Shown here one piece after another: positions 8,163 to 17,455 of a DNA stretch of 64,000 nucleotides. The translations under genes were made by a program, and so were the position numbers. Source of the DNA: Streptomyces liliiviolaceus (GTDB taxonomy: Bacteria; Actinomycetota; Actinomycetes; Streptomycetales; Streptomycetaceae); assembly GCF_018070025.1 (NCBI RefSeq), contig NZ_JAGPYQ010000002.1, positions 310,001 to 374,000 on the forward strand. Reading direction: 5' to 3'. The notes under the pieces were generated by a model. The model was not told the origin of the DNA. It saw nothing but the letters and a program-made list of their open reading frames with translations, and did no database searches. Position 1 is the first letter of the stretch. Every line of letters starts with the position of its first letter.

Positions 8163-9527
8163 CTACGCCCCGCTGGCGCCGAGCATGTCCTCGCGCTCCA
8201 CGAGCTTCACCCGCTCGCGGCCCTGGGGCTCGCCCAGCGCCTTCTCGGCGGCGTCCAGGCGGTACCAGCCCTCCCACGTGGTGAAGCGGACGTTGCGCCC
8301 GGTGAGGAACGCGTCCACCGCCTCGGGCTCCGGCGAGGCGGGCGTCTGCAGACGGCCGTTCCCGTGGTCGTCGAGCAGGCTGGCGACCGTCTCGTTGGCG
8401 TCACCCTTGGTGTGACCGATGAGGCCCACCGGACCGCGCCGGATCCAGCCGGTGACGTACGTCGACGTCAGGTGCTCGCCGGTCTCCTCGATCACCCGGC
8501 CGGCCTTGTCCGGAACGGTGCCCGACTCGACGTCCCAGGGCAGCTTGGGCAGCTTGTCGGAGAGGTAGCCGACGGCGCGGTAGACCGCGCCGAGGTCCCA
8601 GTCCTTGAACTCGCCGGTGCCCTTGACGTTGCCGGTGCCGTCCAGGGCGGTGCGCTCGGTGCGCAGACCGACGACCTTGCCGTCCTCGCCGAGGATCTCG
8701 GTGGGCGACTCGAAGAAGTGCAGGAACAGCTTGTGCCGCCGCTCGCCGACGTCGCGGATCGCCCAGTTCTCCAGCGTCTTGGAGACCATGTCGGCCTGCT
8801 TGTTGCCGCGCCGGGTCGCGATCGAGCCGTCGTCGTAGTCGATGTCCTCGGGGTCGACGATGACCTCGATGTTCGGGGAGTGGTCCAGCTCCCGCAGCTC
8901 CAGCGGGCTGAACTTCGCCTGCGCGGGACCGCGGCGGCCGAAGACGTGGACCTCCAGGGCCTTGTTGGCCTTGAGCCCCTCGTGGACGTTCGGCGGGATC
9001 TCCGTGGGGAGCAGTTCCTCCGCGGTCTTGGCGAGGATGCGGGCCACGTCGAGCGCCACGTTGCCGACGCCGAGGACGGCGACCTTCTCGGCCTCCAGCG
9101 GCCAGGTCCGCGGCACGTCCGGGTGCCCGTCGTACCAGGACACGAAGTCCGCCGCGCCGTACGAGCCGTCGAGCCCGATACCGGGGATGTCGAGGTGCCG
9201 GTCGGCGGTCGCCCCGGTGGAGAAGATCACCGCGTCGTAGAAGGCGCGCAGATCGTCGAGGTTGATGTCGCCCGGGTAGTCGACGTTGCCGAAGAGTCGG
9301 ATCTGCGGCTTGTCGAGCACCTGGTGCAGGGCCGTGATGATGCCCTTGATGCGCGGGTGGTCGGGGGCCACGCCGTAACGGATCAGGCCGAAGGGGGCCG
9401 GCATCCGCTCGAAGAGGTCGATGGAGACACCGGGCTCGGCGGCCACTGCGGACTTCAACAGCGCGTCGGCGGCGTAGATCCCGGCGGGGCCGGCTCCGAC
9501 TATGGCTACCCGCAGGGGGCGAGGCAT
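8163..9527 (-). CDS. fprA: Ferredoxin-NADP(+) reductase, adrenodoxin reductase type
   Basis: 454-residue FAD flavoprotein that moves electrons between NADPH and ferredoxins. N-terminal FAD motif VAIVGAGPAGIYAADALL (residues about 7-24), then GLIRYGVAPDHPRIKGI, a hallmark of the FprA/adrenodoxin reductase family. A second dinucleotide motif AVLGVGNVALDVARIL (about 156) binds NADPH. The C-terminal GWIRRGPVGLIGHTKGDA is also family-typical. Length equals that of mycobacterial FprA. A candidate iron box lies about 50 bases upstream. Likely partners are ferredoxins feeding P450s or Fe-S enzymes; there is no ferredoxin gene adjacent. Confidence 0.93.
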   Translation of the reverse strand: MPRPLRVAIVGAGPAGIYAADALLKSAVAAEPGVSIDLFERMPAPFGLIRYGVAPDHPRIKGIITALHQVLDKPQIRLFGNVDYPGDINLDDLRAFYDAVIFSTGATADRHLDIPGIGLDGSYGAADFVSWYDGHPDVPRTWPLEAEKVAVLGVGNVALDVARILAKTAEELLPTEIPPNVHEGLKANKALEVHVFGRRGPAQAKFSPLELRELDHSPNIEVIVDPEDIDYDDGSIATRRGNKQADMVSKTLENWAIRDVGERRHKLFLHFFESPTEILGEDGKVVGLRTERTALDGTGNVKGTGEFKDWDLGAVYRAVGYLSDKLPKLPWDVESGTVPDKAGRVIEETGEHLTSTYVTGWIRRGPVGLIGHTKGDANETVASLLDDHGNGRLQTPASPEPEAVDAFLTGRNVRFTTWEGWYRLDAAEKALGEPQGRERVKLVEREDMLGASGA

Positions 9528-9573
9528 GATCAGGTTCCCTTCGAGCGGTGATCAGGAGTACTCACCGGGAGCC

Positions 9574-9592
9574 TAAACTAAGGCTATCCTAA
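9574..9592. promoter_or_regulatory. Possible DmdR/IdeR iron box upstream of fprA
   Basis: Read on the minus strand, TTAGGATAGCCTTAGTTTA agrees with the actinobacterial iron-regulator consensus TTAGGTTAGGCTAACCTAA at 13 of 19 positions, including an intact first half-site. It sits in an AT-richer patch about 50 bases before the fprA start. The match is moderate. Confidence 0.45.
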
Positions 9593-9718
9593 GTCTGTAG
9601 CCGGGCTGGATCTATGACCTCATAACCCCGATTTATGAGTAGATCGAGTGCATGTCCGCCGGTGCCACTCCCCCGGCGCCCCTCCCTCCCAGGGCCCCTC
9701 CGCCGTACGCCCGCCGCC

Positions 9719-10876
9719 TCAGCTGTCGTAGTCCACGGTCAGCGTCTCCGAGACCGGGTACGACTGGCAGGTCAGTACGTAGCCCGCGTCGACCTCCGCG
9801 TCCTCCAGGGCGAAGTTGCGGCGCATGTCGGCCTTGCCGTCGGTGATCAGAGCACGGCAGGTGCCGCAGACGCCACCCTTGCAGGCGAAGGGCAGGTCGG
9901 GCCGGTTCCGCTGGGCGCCCTCCAGGATGCTCCGGTCCCGGACCAGCGCCGCGGTGGTGGAGCGGCCGTCGAGGGTGACGGTGACCTGGCTGACGGGCCC
10001 CTCGACGGCCGCCTCCTCGTGACGCACCTCTCGTACGGGCTCGTCGTCGGCGTAGAACAACTCGCGGTGGACACGGTCGCCGGGCACGCCGAGGCCGGTC
10101 AGGACCCGCTGGGCGTCGACGACCATGCCGTGCGGCCCGCACAGCCACCAGTGGTCCGCCGACCCCACGTCGACCAGCGAATCGACCAGCGCCGAGAGCC
10201 GCTCCGCGTCGAGGCGGCCGGACAGCACCTCGGCCTCGCGGGGCTCACGGGACAGCACATGGGCGAGCTGGAACCGGGCCGGATACAGGTCCTTCAGATC
10301 CGCCAGCTCGTCGGCGAACATCACCGTGTCCGTGCGGCGGTTGCCGTAGAAGAGGGTGACCGTCGAGCGCGGGTGGGCGGCCAGGACCGACTCGGCGATG
10401 GAGAGCATCGGCGTGACACCGGAACCGGCCGCGACCAGCACATGGTGGCCGGGCTCGGCGAGGTCGGGTGTGAACGTGCCGGTGGGGGCCATCACCTCGA
10501 CCGTGTCGCCGGGGCGCACCTCGCGCACGAGCCAGGCCGAGAACAGACCGCCCGGCACCACCCGCACCCCGATGCGCGGCACCGAACCGGCCGGCGAACA
10601 GATCGAGTACGAGCGCCGCTCGTCCCGCCCGTCGACCACGCGCCGCAGCGTCAGCGACTGACCGGGCGCGAAGGCGAACTCGCCCGCCAGCTCCGCCGGG
10701 ATCTCGAAGCTCACGGCGGCCGCGTCGTCGCACAGCGGCTGTACGGCGGCGACGCGCAGGGTGTGGAAGGCCGGCCGGCGGCGGACACGCGCGGGCACCA
10801 CCGGGGCGGGGGCCGTCGGGGCGGGGGCCGCCGGGTCCGTGGTGTCCCCCGCCGGCTCTTGCCTCAGGCCTGCCAT
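9719..10876 (-). CDS. paaE: Phenylacetyl-CoA epoxidase reductase subunit PaaE
   Basis: 385 residues. A ferredoxin-reductase domain (residues about 35-260: RSYSICSPAG for FAD, VAAGSGVTPMLSI for NAD(P)H) is followed by a C-terminal plant-type 2Fe-2S domain (295-385, CKGGVCGTCRALI then a distal Cys in YVLTCQSYP). It passes electrons from NADPH to the diiron PaaA subunit. The start ATG shares its A with the paaD stop. It is the last gene of paaABCDE. Residues 10-30 are a Pro/Ala-rich extension. Terpenoid or P450 reductases have a similar fold, but context settles the call. Confidence 0.92.
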   Translation of the reverse strand: MAGLRQEPAGDTTDPAAPAPTAPAPVVPARVRRRPAFHTLRVAAVQPLCDDAAAVSFEIPAELAGEFAFAPGQSLTLRRVVDGRDERRSYSICSPAGSVPRIGVRVVPGGLFSAWLVREVRPGDTVEVMAPTGTFTPDLAEPGHHVLVAAGSGVTPMLSIAESVLAAHPRSTVTLFYGNRRTDTVMFADELADLKDLYPARFQLAHVLSREPREAEVLSGRLDAERLSALVDSLVDVGSADHWWLCGPHGMVVDAQRVLTGLGVPGDRVHRELFYADDEPVREVRHEEAAVEGPVSQVTVTLDGRSTTAALVRDRSILEGAQRNRPDLPFACKGGVCGTCRALITDGKADMRRNFALEDAEVDAGYVLTCQSYPVSETLTVDYDS

Positions 10877-11391
10877 CAGATCTCCTTGACGTACTCGAAC
10901 GGTTCGCGGCAGGCGCGGCAGCGGTAGAGCGCCTTGCAGGACGTGGCGGAGAAGCGCGACGTCTCCTCGGTGTCCGCCGCGCCGCAGCGCGGACAGGCCA
11001 CCGTGCGGCGGGTGGGGGCCAGGACGAGGGGCACCGGACCGGCGGCGCGCCGGGGTGCGGCTCCCGGCGGTGCGATGCCGTGCTCGGTGAGCTTGCGGCG
11101 CCCCTCGGGGGTGATCCAGTCGCTGGTCCACGGCGGGTCCAGGACCGTACGGATCTCCACGCGCGCGTACCCCGCGTCGCGCAGCCGTGCCGCCACGTCC
11201 GCGCGCATCTCGGCCATCGCGGGGCAGCCCGAGTAGGTGGGCGTCAGTCGCGCGACCACGGTGCCGTCCCCGCCGACCTCGACCCCGCGCAGGACGCCGA
11301 GGTCGGCCAGGGTGAGCATGGGCAGTTCGGGGTCCGGCACCTGTTCGGCGATGTGCCAGGCGCGCTGCACGTCCTGCACGGCGGTCACCAT
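10876..11391 (-). CDS. paaD: Phenylacetyl-CoA epoxidase assembly protein PaaD
   Basis: 171 residues: an N-terminal DUF59/MIP18-like domain (residues 10-95, VPDPELPMLTLADLGVL and TPTYSGCPAM) and a C-terminal metal-binding segment with paired CxxC motifs (CPRCGA and CRAC, residues about 130-165). The DUF59 family acts in Fe-S or metal-centre maturation, and PaaD is needed for an active epoxidase. ATG 11391 lies inside the last codons of paaC (ATGGTGA overlap), showing translational coupling. Confidence 0.9.
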   Translation of the reverse strand: MVTAVQDVQRAWHIAEQVPDPELPMLTLADLGVLRGVEVGGDGTVVARLTPTYSGCPAMAEMRADVAARLRDAGYARVEIRTVLDPPWTSDWITPEGRRKLTEHGIAPPGAAPRRAAGPVPLVLAPTRRTVACPRCGAADTEETSRFSATSCKALYRCRACREPFEYVKEI

Positions 11392-12212
11392 GTCGCCCCC
11401 GGGTGGGCGCGGGCCACGCTCTGCAACTCGGCCAGCAGCGGCGCGAGATGTTCGGTGTGCTCCCCGTCCCTGCCTGCGCCGGCCAGCGGCCGGAAGACCG
11501 GCATGGGCAGCCCGGCCGCCTCGGTGACCTGCCGCAGGACGGCGACCACCTCGTCCCGTACGTCGTACGCCGTGAACAGCTCGCCGAAGTACGGGGCGAC
11601 CTGCTCCATCGCCCTGCGGGTACGGCGGTGCGACTCGTCCGTGCCGTCGCCGAGGCGCACGACCCACTCGGCCGCGTACTGCCGGTGGTACGTCAGTTCC
11701 TTGACGCCCTTCGCCGCGACGGCCGCGAGGACCGGGTCGGGGTGCGACGACAGCTCCTCGAAGTGGGCGAGCCGCCAGCTGGCCAGCACCAGCAGCCGCA
11801 CGGCCGAGAACGCGAAGTCCCCGCACGGCAGTTCGGCCAGCCGGACGTTCCTGAAGTCGGCCGCGTCCCGGAAGTAGGCGTACGCGTCCTCGTCGCGCCC
11901 GGTGCCGTCGACCTGGCCGGCGCGTGCATAGAGCAGCCGGGCCTGGCCGAGGAGGTCGAGGCCGATGTTGGCGAGGGCGACCTCCTCCTCCAGCTCGGGG
12001 GCGCGGGTGGTCCACTCGGCGAGCCGCTGGGCGCTCACCAGGGCGTCGTCGGCGAGGGCCACGCAGTCGGCGGCCAGCAGGTCGGCTGCGACGCCTTCGA
12101 GCACGGTGGTGTCCACCCCGTGCAGCGGGTCCTCGAAGCCGGTGCCGTACGCCCAGCGGGTGTCGTCCTCGTGTCCCTCGGCGAGGGACAGATAGACATG
12201 GTCGTCGCTCAT
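11385..12212 (-). CDS. paaC: Phenylacetyl-CoA epoxidase structural subunit PaaC
   Basis: 275-residue ferritin-like four-helix-bundle protein, the non-catalytic partner that forms the PaaAC heterodimer core. Recognisable segments are LADDALVSAQRLAEW, LANIGLDLLGQARLLYARAG and YHRQYAAEWVVRLGDGT. GAGGAG precedes the ATG by 7 bases. It lies 10 bases after paaB and overlaps paaD. Confidence 0.92.
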   Translation of the reverse strand: MSDDHVYLSLAEGHEDDTRWAYGTGFEDPLHGVDTTVLEGVAADLLAADCVALADDALVSAQRLAEWTTRAPELEEEVALANIGLDLLGQARLLYARAGQVDGTGRDEDAYAYFRDAADFRNVRLAELPCGDFAFSAVRLLVLASWRLAHFEELSSHPDPVLAAVAAKGVKELTYHRQYAAEWVVRLGDGTDESHRRTRRAMEQVAPYFGELFTAYDVRDEVVAVLRQVTEAAGLPMPVFRPLAGAGRDGEHTEHLAPLLAELQSVARAHPGATW

Positions 12213-12222
12213 GCCCTGCTCC

Positions 12223-12543
12223 TCAGATGTGCGGGACGTCGTCGGGGATGTCGTAGAAGGTCGGGTGGCGGTAGACCTTGTCGGCGCTCGGCGCGAAGAA
12301 CGGGTCCTTCTCGTCGCGGGTGGACGCGGCGATGTGCTCGGAGCGCACCACCCAGATCGAGACGCCCTCGTTGCGGCGGGTGTAGAGGTCGCGCGCGTGG
12401 GTGAGGGCCATCGTGTCGTCGGCGGCGTGCAGGGAGCCCACGTGGACGTGGTTCAGTCCGCGCTTGCCGCGCACGAAGACCTCGTACAGCGGCCAGTCGC
12501 CCTGGGCGGTCTTTGCCGTCGCCTCCGGGGTGGAGTCGCTCAT
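12223..12543 (-). CDS. paaB: Phenylacetyl-CoA epoxidase small subunit PaaB
   Basis: 106 residues, the usual size. Family motifs are [21 protein letters not shown] (split over residues 17-37), [15 protein letters not shown] and [10 protein letters not shown]. PaaB bridges PaaAC dimers and is required for activity. Its ATG overlaps the paaA stop (ATGA). Confidence 0.92.
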   Translation of the reverse strand: MSDSTPEATAKTAQGDWPLYEVFVRGKRGLNHVHVGSLHAADDTMALTHARDLYTRRNEGVSIWVVRSEHIAASTRDEKDPFFAPSADKVYRHPTFYDIPDDVPHI

Positions 12544-13532
12544 GCCGTGGCCCCTTCCTGCGTCCGCGCACGCGCGCGCCGTGCCTGCTTGGCCGCGTGG
12601 GCCGTGGCCGCCTCCCGTACCCACGCGCCGTCCTCGTGGGCGCTCCTGCGGCGCTCCATCCGCTCGGCGTTGCAGGGGCCGTCGCCGCCGATGACCCGCT
12701 TGAGCTCGGACCAGTCGGGGGTGCCGAAGTCGTGGTGGCCGCGCTCCGCGTTCCAGCGCAGCTCCGGGTCGGGGAGGGTCACGCCGAGCTTCTCGGCCTG
12801 CGGGACGGTCATGTCGACGAACCGCTGGCGCAGCTCGTCGTTCGTGTGCCGCTTGATCTTCCAGGCCATCGAGGCCGCGGAGTTGGGCGAGTCGCCGTCG
12901 GGCGGGCCGAACATCATGAGCGAGGGCCACCACCAGCGGTTCACGGAGTCCTGGACCATGTCCCGCTGGGCCTCGGTGCCGCGCATCATGGTCAGCAGCA
13001 GTTCGTAGCCCTGCCGCTGGTGGAAGGACTCCTCCTTGCAGATCCGCACCATCGCGCGCGCGTAGGGCCCGTACGAACTCCTGCACAGCGGGACCTGGTT
13101 GCAGATCGCCGCGCCGTCGACGAACCAGCCGATGACGCCGACGTCGGCGAAGGTCGGGGTCGGGTAGTTGAAGATCGACGAGTACTTCTGGCGGCCTTCG
13201 ATCAGCCGCTCGGTCAGGTCGGCGCGATCGGCACCCAGGGTCTCGGCGGCCGAGTACAGATACAGCCCGTGGCCCGCCTCGTCCTGGACCTTGGCGAACA
13301 GGATGGCCTTGCGGCGCAGCGACGGGGCGCGGGTGATCCACTCGCCCTCGGGCTGCATCCCGATGATCTCCGAGTGGGCGTGCTGCGCGATCTGCCGGAC
13401 GAGCGTCCTGCGATAGCCGTCGGGCATCCAGTCGCGGGGCTCGATCCGCTGGTCCCGCGCGATGGTCGCGTCGAAGTGCTCCTGCAACAACTGCTCCGGG
13501 ACGGGCGTCCCGGCGGAGTGTGTCGTGGTCAT
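12540..13532 (-). CDS. paaA: Phenylacetyl-CoA 1,2-epoxidase catalytic subunit PaaA
   Basis: 330-residue diiron monooxygenase subunit that epoxidises the ring of phenylacetyl-CoA, the committing step of aerobic phenylacetate degradation. Ferritin-like metal ligands appear in [18 protein letters not shown] and [15 protein letters not shown] (two ExxH motifs). The [13 protein letters not shown] segment is family-typical. I start at ATG 13532 (MTTTHSAG), preceded by AGGGA 11 bases upstream; an in-frame upstream ATG at 13598 would run through the operator. paaFGHIJK/PaaK ligase genes are not adjacent. Confidence 0.93.
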   Translation of the reverse strand: MTTTHSAGTPVPEQLLQEHFDATIARDQRIEPRDWMPDGYRRTLVRQIAQHAHSEIIGMQPEGEWITRAPSLRRKAILFAKVQDEAGHGLYLYSAAETLGADRADLTERLIEGRQKYSSIFNYPTPTFADVGVIGWFVDGAAICNQVPLCRSSYGPYARAMVRICKEESFHQRQGYELLLTMMRGTEAQRDMVQDSVNRWWWPSLMMFGPPDGDSPNSAASMAWKIKRHTNDELRQRFVDMTVPQAEKLGVTLPDPELRWNAERGHHDFGTPDWSELKRVIGGDGPCNAERMERRRSAHEDGAWVREAATAHAAKQARRARARTQEGATA

Positions 13533-13987
13533 CGATACCAGCTTCCCTACCGACCATTCGTTCGGTACCAGTGTGCAGCCTTTCCCCCGCCCCGGCAAGA
13601 CCCGCGCTCGATCACCTGACCGAAGGGCCGGTCGGCGCGGGTGTCCGCGCCCGGGGCAGGCCGCCGCAAACCCCTCGTGCGCCCTCGCGCCGGTCGCACG
13701 GAGGCGGCGGCCGGAGTGGGAGCGCGGCGCCGACGGTGACGCACCTCGCGCACCGGAGCCCCACGTCAGAGGCGCGAGTACGCCCCTTTCACGCGGTTCC
13801 CGGGCGCCACCCGCGGCTGTTTGGCTTTACACGCAGCTCCGCGCTGCCCAGTCGTCCGCACAGCCCCACAGCCACCGCCCCGACCTCCACCGCCCCGTGA
13901 ACCCGCGCCCCGTGAACCCGCGCCCGACAGACGCCCCGCGTCCGCCCAGCACCGCTCGCCCGTTCGCATCACGTACCCGGAGGACAT
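13533..13987. other. Divergent intergenic region between paaA and the 2-MIB operon
   Basis: 455 bases without a supportable gene. It holds the paa operator near the left end, a perfect 15-base direct repeat CGCCCCGTGAACCCG at 13891-13905 and 13906-13920 with a partial third copy, and GGAGG just before the encapsulin GTG. Promoters for both operons must lie here. I could not assign -10/-35 boxes with confidence. Confidence 0.7.
13548..13567. promoter_or_regulatory. Palindromic operator of paaABCDE
   Basis: TACCGACCATTCGTTCGGTA, an inverted repeat with TACCGA/TCGGTA arms, lies 16 bases before the paaA start. The position overlaps the expected promoter or 5' end. TetR-type PaaR repressors bind sites with ACCG/CGGT arms in actinobacteria, so this is probably a PaaR site. 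No adjacent paaR gene is evident. Confidence 0.55.
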
Positions 13988-15418
13988 GTGACCGCCCCGG
14001 AAAGTCCCCCCGACAGCACCGTCGGCCCGCCCGACGCCGAAGCACCGTTCACCAGTCTCGGCACCCGGGCCGCGCGTCAGCTCGCCACCACCACCAAGTC
14101 CGCGCCGCAGATGCAGGCCATCACCTCGCGGTGGCTGCTCAAGATGCTGCCGTGGGTGGACGTCAAGGGCGGCACCTACCGGGTCAACCGGCGACTGCAG
14201 CTCCGCGTCGGCCGGGGACGGGTGCAGTTCGACCACAACGGCGCCGACGACATCAAGGTCATCCCCGAGACGCTCACCGAACTGCCGGCCCTGCGCGGCT
14301 ACACCGACACGGCGGCCCTCCAGGAGATCGCCGCGCGGTTCCGCGTGCGGGAGGTCCGCGCCGGCCAGGTCCTCTTCGACGCCGGGCAGCCCGTCACGGA
14401 GGCCTATCTCGTCGTCCACGGCCGGTTCACCCGCTACACCCCCGGCAAGTACGGCGAGGAGGAGGTCACCGGGGTCGTCACGGACGGCGCCCAGCTGGGT
14501 GACGAGGCCATCGGCCAGGAGGATCCGCGCTGGCACCACTCGGTGAGGGCCGACACCGCGGGCACGGTGCTGACGCTCAACTGGGACAGCCTCGAACAGT
14601 TCGTGGCACGCACCCCCTCCCTCGCCGCGCAGCTCGCCGCGTTCGCCGAGCGGCAGAGCAAGCCCATGAACCGCAAGGGCGAGGCCGACGTCCCCATGCA
14701 GGCGGGGCACGTGGGCGAGCCGACGCTGTCCGGCGGCTTCGTCGACTACGACCTCTCCCCGCGCGAGTACGAGCTGTCGCTCACCCAGACGGTGCTGCGC
14801 GTCCACACCCGGGTCGCGGACCTCTACAACAGCCCGATGGACCAGACCGAGCAGCAACTGCGCCTGGCCATCGAGGAGATCCGCGAACGCCAGGAGTGGG
14901 AGCTGGTCAACAACCGCGAGTTCGGCCTGCTGCACAACGTCGACCACGCCCAGCGCGTCAGCACCTTCTCCGGCCCGCCGACCCCCGACGACCTCGACGA
15001 ACTGCTGTCGATGCGCCGCAAGACCCGGGTGTTCCTGGCCCACCCGAAGGCGATCGCGGCCTTCTTCCGGCAGTGCAACCGGCGCGGTCTGGTGCCCGGC
15101 ACCACCACCATCGACGGCCATGAGGTGCCCGCGTGGCGCGGTGTCCCGTTCCTGCCCTGCGGCAAGATCCCGATCAGCCCGCAGCACACGAGCAGTGTCA
15201 TCGCCCTGCGCACCGGAGAGGCCGACCAGGGGGTCGTCGGGCTGTACCAGACCGGCATTCCGGAGGAGTACCAGCCGGGCCTCAACGTCAGGTTCATGAA
15301 CATCGACACCACCGCGATCATGAACTATCTGGTCACCGCCTACTACTCGATGGCGATCCTCGTTCCCGACGCGGCGGGAATCCTGGAGAACGTCCAGGTC
15401 GGGCGGACCGCGGAGTGA
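13988..15418 (+). CDS. Family 2B encapsulin shell protein with cNMP-binding-like insertion (EshA/EshB type)
   Basis: 476 residues. N-terminal arm and start of the HK97-type fold: residues about 20-85 ([33 protein letters not shown]). A cyclic-nucleotide-binding-like beta-barrel is inserted at about 110-225 ([41 protein letters not shown]). The rest of the shell domain occupies 255-476. The order matches family 2B encapsulins, which self-assemble into icosahedral compartments. GTG 13988 follows GGAGG by 5 bases. It overlaps the 2-MIB synthase start by GTGA, consistent with the synthase being its cargo. The canonical phosphate-binding Arg of cNMP pockets is not obvious, so ligand binding is uncertain. 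Confidence 0.9.
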   Translation: MTAPESPPDSTVGPPDAEAPFTSLGTRAARQLATTTKSAPQMQAITSRWLLKMLPWVDVKGGTYRVNRRLQLRVGRGRVQFDHNGADDIKVIPETLTELPALRGYTDTAALQEIAARFRVREVRAGQVLFDAGQPVTEAYLVVHGRFTRYTPGKYGEEEVTGVVTDGAQLGDEAIGQEDPRWHHSVRADTAGTVLTLNWDSLEQFVARTPSLAAQLAAFAERQSKPMNRKGEADVPMQAGHVGEPTLSGGFVDYDLSPREYELSLTQTVLRVHTRVADLYNSPMDQTEQQLRLAIEEIRERQEWELVNNREFGLLHNVDHAQRVSTFSGPPTPDDLDELLSMRRKTRVFLAHPKAIAAFFRQCNRRGLVPGTTTIDGHEVPAWRGVPFLPCGKIPISPQHTSSVIALRTGEADQGVVGLYQTGIPEEYQPGLNVRFMNIDTTAIMNYLVTAYYSMAILVPDAAGILENVQVGRTAE

Positions 15419-16473
15419 GCGCCCCGCCCGTTTCCCACGCGGCCGCGCGCCTGCCCGGGCCGCCGAATCTCGCCCGCGCCACCACCCGCCCTCGCAGCGG
15501 CGCGGTGCCCGGGCTGCGGTACCGGCCCGCCGTGCCCGCCGACCCGGAGAAGGCCGCGGAGATCGACCGCAGGCTGGAGGCCTGGGCCCGTGCGCTGGAC
15601 CTGTTCCCCCAGAGCTGGACGGGGGACTTCGCGGGGTTCCAGTGCGGCCGGGCCGTCGTGCTCCAGCACCCCGGCGCGATCAGCCTCGACCACCTCATGG
15701 CGGCCGGGAAACTGCTGCTCGCCGAGAACGTCGTCGACGACTGCTACTGCGAGGAGGTCGAGGGCAGGGGCGGCGCGGCCCGCGGGCTGGGCGGGCGGCT
15801 GGTCATCGCCCAGTCGGCGCTCGATCCGTACCACGGCACACCCGAGCTGGAGGAGGAGTGGCGTCACGGCATGCAGGCCGACGGGCCGCTGCGCTCGTAC
15901 CACCACGCCCTGCGAGACTACCGCGAGCTCGCCACGCCCAGCCAGAGCGACCGGATCGTGCACGACCTGGCCCGGCTGCACATGGGCTATCTCGCGGAGG
16001 CCGCCTGGTCCGAGATCCGGTACGTGCCGCAGATCTGGGAGTACCTGGTGATGCGGCAGTTCAACAACTTCCGGCCCTGTCTGTCGATCGTCGACGCCGT
16101 CGACGGCTACGAACTGCCGGCGGCCCTGTACGCCCGGTCCGAGATCCAGCGGATCACCGCGCTCGCCTGCAACGCCACCACGATCGTCAACGACCTGTAC
16201 TCCTTCACCAAGGAGCTGGCCTCCGACCCCACCCATCTGAACCTGCCCCAGGTCATCGCCGCCAACGAGCGGTGCGGACTGAAGGCCGCCTATCTGCGGG
16301 CCGTCGAGATCCACAACAGGATCATGGAAGCGTTCGAGGAGGAGTCGGCGGTCCTGGCCGCCACCTCGCCCCTCGTCGCGCGCTACGCCGAGGGCCTGGC
16401 CGCATGGGTGTCGGGGAACCACGAATGGCACGCCACCAACTCCCACCGCTACCACCTGCCCAACTACTGGTAG
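15415..16473 (+). CDS. tpc: 2-Methylisoborneol synthase
   Basis: 352-residue class I terpene cyclase that converts 2-methylgeranyl diphosphate to 2-methylisoborneol, the earthy odorant. The Mg-binding acidic motif is VVDDCYCEE (around residue 107), the NSE motif is NDLYSFTKE (about 260), and the C-terminal RY lies in HRYHLPNYW. Both flanking genes are the classical partners. GTG 15415 overlaps the encapsulin stop. Known actinobacterial homologues are often near 400-440 residues because of a long disordered N-terminus. Here only about 33 residues precede the conserved GLRYRP, so the usual N-terminal cargo-loading tail is short. Confidence 0.93.
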   Translation: MSAPPVSHAAARLPGPPNLARATTRPRSGAVPGLRYRPAVPADPEKAAEIDRRLEAWARALDLFPQSWTGDFAGFQCGRAVVLQHPGAISLDHLMAAGKLLLAENVVDDCYCEEVEGRGGAARGLGGRLVIAQSALDPYHGTPELEEEWRHGMQADGPLRSYHHALRDYRELATPSQSDRIVHDLARLHMGYLAEAAWSEIRYVPQIWEYLVMRQFNNFRPCLSIVDAVDGYELPAALYARSEIQRITALACNATTIVNDLYSFTKELASDPTHLNLPQVIAANERCGLKAAYLRAVEIHNRIMEAFEEESAVLAATSPLVARYAEGLAAWVSGNHEWHATNSHRYHLPNYW

Positions 16474-16519
16474 CACCACCGTTCCGACCCGTCGTCACAG
16501 CGTCACGAGGAGTGCCCAC

Positions 16520-17392
16520 TTGACCATCGCCAACACCGAGACCACCGCAGCATCGGTGCCGAGCCAGTCCACGTACCAGACCCGCGTCGCGGACTACTGG
16601 AACGCCGAGGAGAACCCGGTCAACCTCGAACTGGGGAAGATCGACGACCTGTACCACCATCACTACGGCATCGGAGCAGTCGACCGGGCCGCTCTCGACG
16701 AGGGTCCCGGCTCGGGCCCCGACCGGATCACCGCCGAACTGCACCGGCTGGAGCAGGCCCAGGCCGACCTGCTCGCCTCCCGGCTCGGCGACCTCTCCCC
16801 CACCGACCGTGTCTTCGACGCCGGCTGCGGGCGCGGCGGCGGCAGCGTGGTGGCCCATCTGCGGTACGGCTGCCACGCCGACGGGGTGACACTCTCGCGG
16901 AAACAGGCCGACTTCGCCAACGAGCAGGCCCGTAAGCGGGGCATCGACGACAAGGTGCGCTACCACCACCGGAACATGCTCGACACGGGCCTGGAGACCG
17001 GCGCGTACGCGGCCTCCTGGAACAACGAGTCGACCATGTACGTGGAGTTGGACCTGCTCTTCGCCGAGCACGCCCGGCTGCTGCGCCGCGGGGGCCGCTA
17101 TGTGACGATCACCGGCTGCTACAACGACGCCTACGGCCGCGCCTCGCGCGAGGTGTCGCTCATCAACGCGCACTACATCTGCGACATCCATCCGCGCTCG
17201 GAGTACTTCCGCGCGATGGCCCGCAACCGGCTCGTGCCCGTTCATGTGGAGGACCTCACCGCCGACACGATCCCCTACTGGGAGCTGCGCCAGGAGGCCG
17301 GGCATCTGGTCACGGGCATCGAGGAAACGTTCCTGGACGCGTACCGGAACGGCAGTTTCCAGTACCTGCTCATCGTGGCCGACCGCGTCTGA
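16520..17392 (+). CDS. mtf: Geranyl diphosphate 2-C-methyltransferase
   Basis: 290-residue SAM-dependent methyltransferase that methylates C2 of geranyl diphosphate, making the substrate of the adjacent cyclase. SAM motif I is VFDAGCGRGGGSV (residues about 96-108), followed by GVTLSRKQADFANEQA as in the cyclopropane synthase-like/SMT fold. The C-terminal GIEETFLDAYRNGSFQYLLI is family-typical. It starts with TTG at 16520, 7 bases after GAGGAG. It lies 46 bases after the synthase, and a strong hairpin follows, closing the operon. Confidence 0.93.
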   Translation: MTIANTETTAASVPSQSTYQTRVADYWNAEENPVNLELGKIDDLYHHHYGIGAVDRAALDEGPGSGPDRITAELHRLEQAQADLLASRLGDLSPTDRVFDAGCGRGGGSVVAHLRYGCHADGVTLSRKQADFANEQARKRGIDDKVRYHHRNMLDTGLETGAYAASWNNESTMYVELDLLFAEHARLLRRGGRYVTITGCYNDAYGRASREVSLINAHYICDIHPRSEYFRAMARNRLVPVHVEDLTADTIPYWELRQEAGHLVTGIEETFLDAYRNGSFQYLLIVADRV

Positions 17393-17405
17393 CGTGCCCT
17401 GAACC

Positions 17406-17449
17406 GGAACGGGGCCCGGCCGTCATGATCGACGGCCGGGCCCCGTTCC
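17406..17449. terminator. Perfect 19-bp hairpin between convergent mtf and paoD-like genes
   Basis: GGAACGGGGCCCGGCCGTC (17406-17424) and its exact complement (17431-17449) around a six-base loop, 13 bases after the methyltransferase stop and 6 bases before the end of the convergent XdhC-family gene. It probably serves both directions. Confidence 0.85.
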
Positions 17450-17455
17450 CGGCCT

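Noticed and set aside
11392..12015. Upstream extension of PaaD and similar long extensions of PaaB and PaaE
   Set aside because: These extensions are out-of-frame reads of the neighbouring paa genes. The coupled ATGs give normal family lengths.
15133..15414. Upstream extension of the 2-MIB synthase giving a long N-terminus
   Set aside because: It lies entirely within the encapsulin coding sequence in another frame and yields Arg/Pro/Gly-rich nonsense. GTG 15415 with stop overlap fits an operon.
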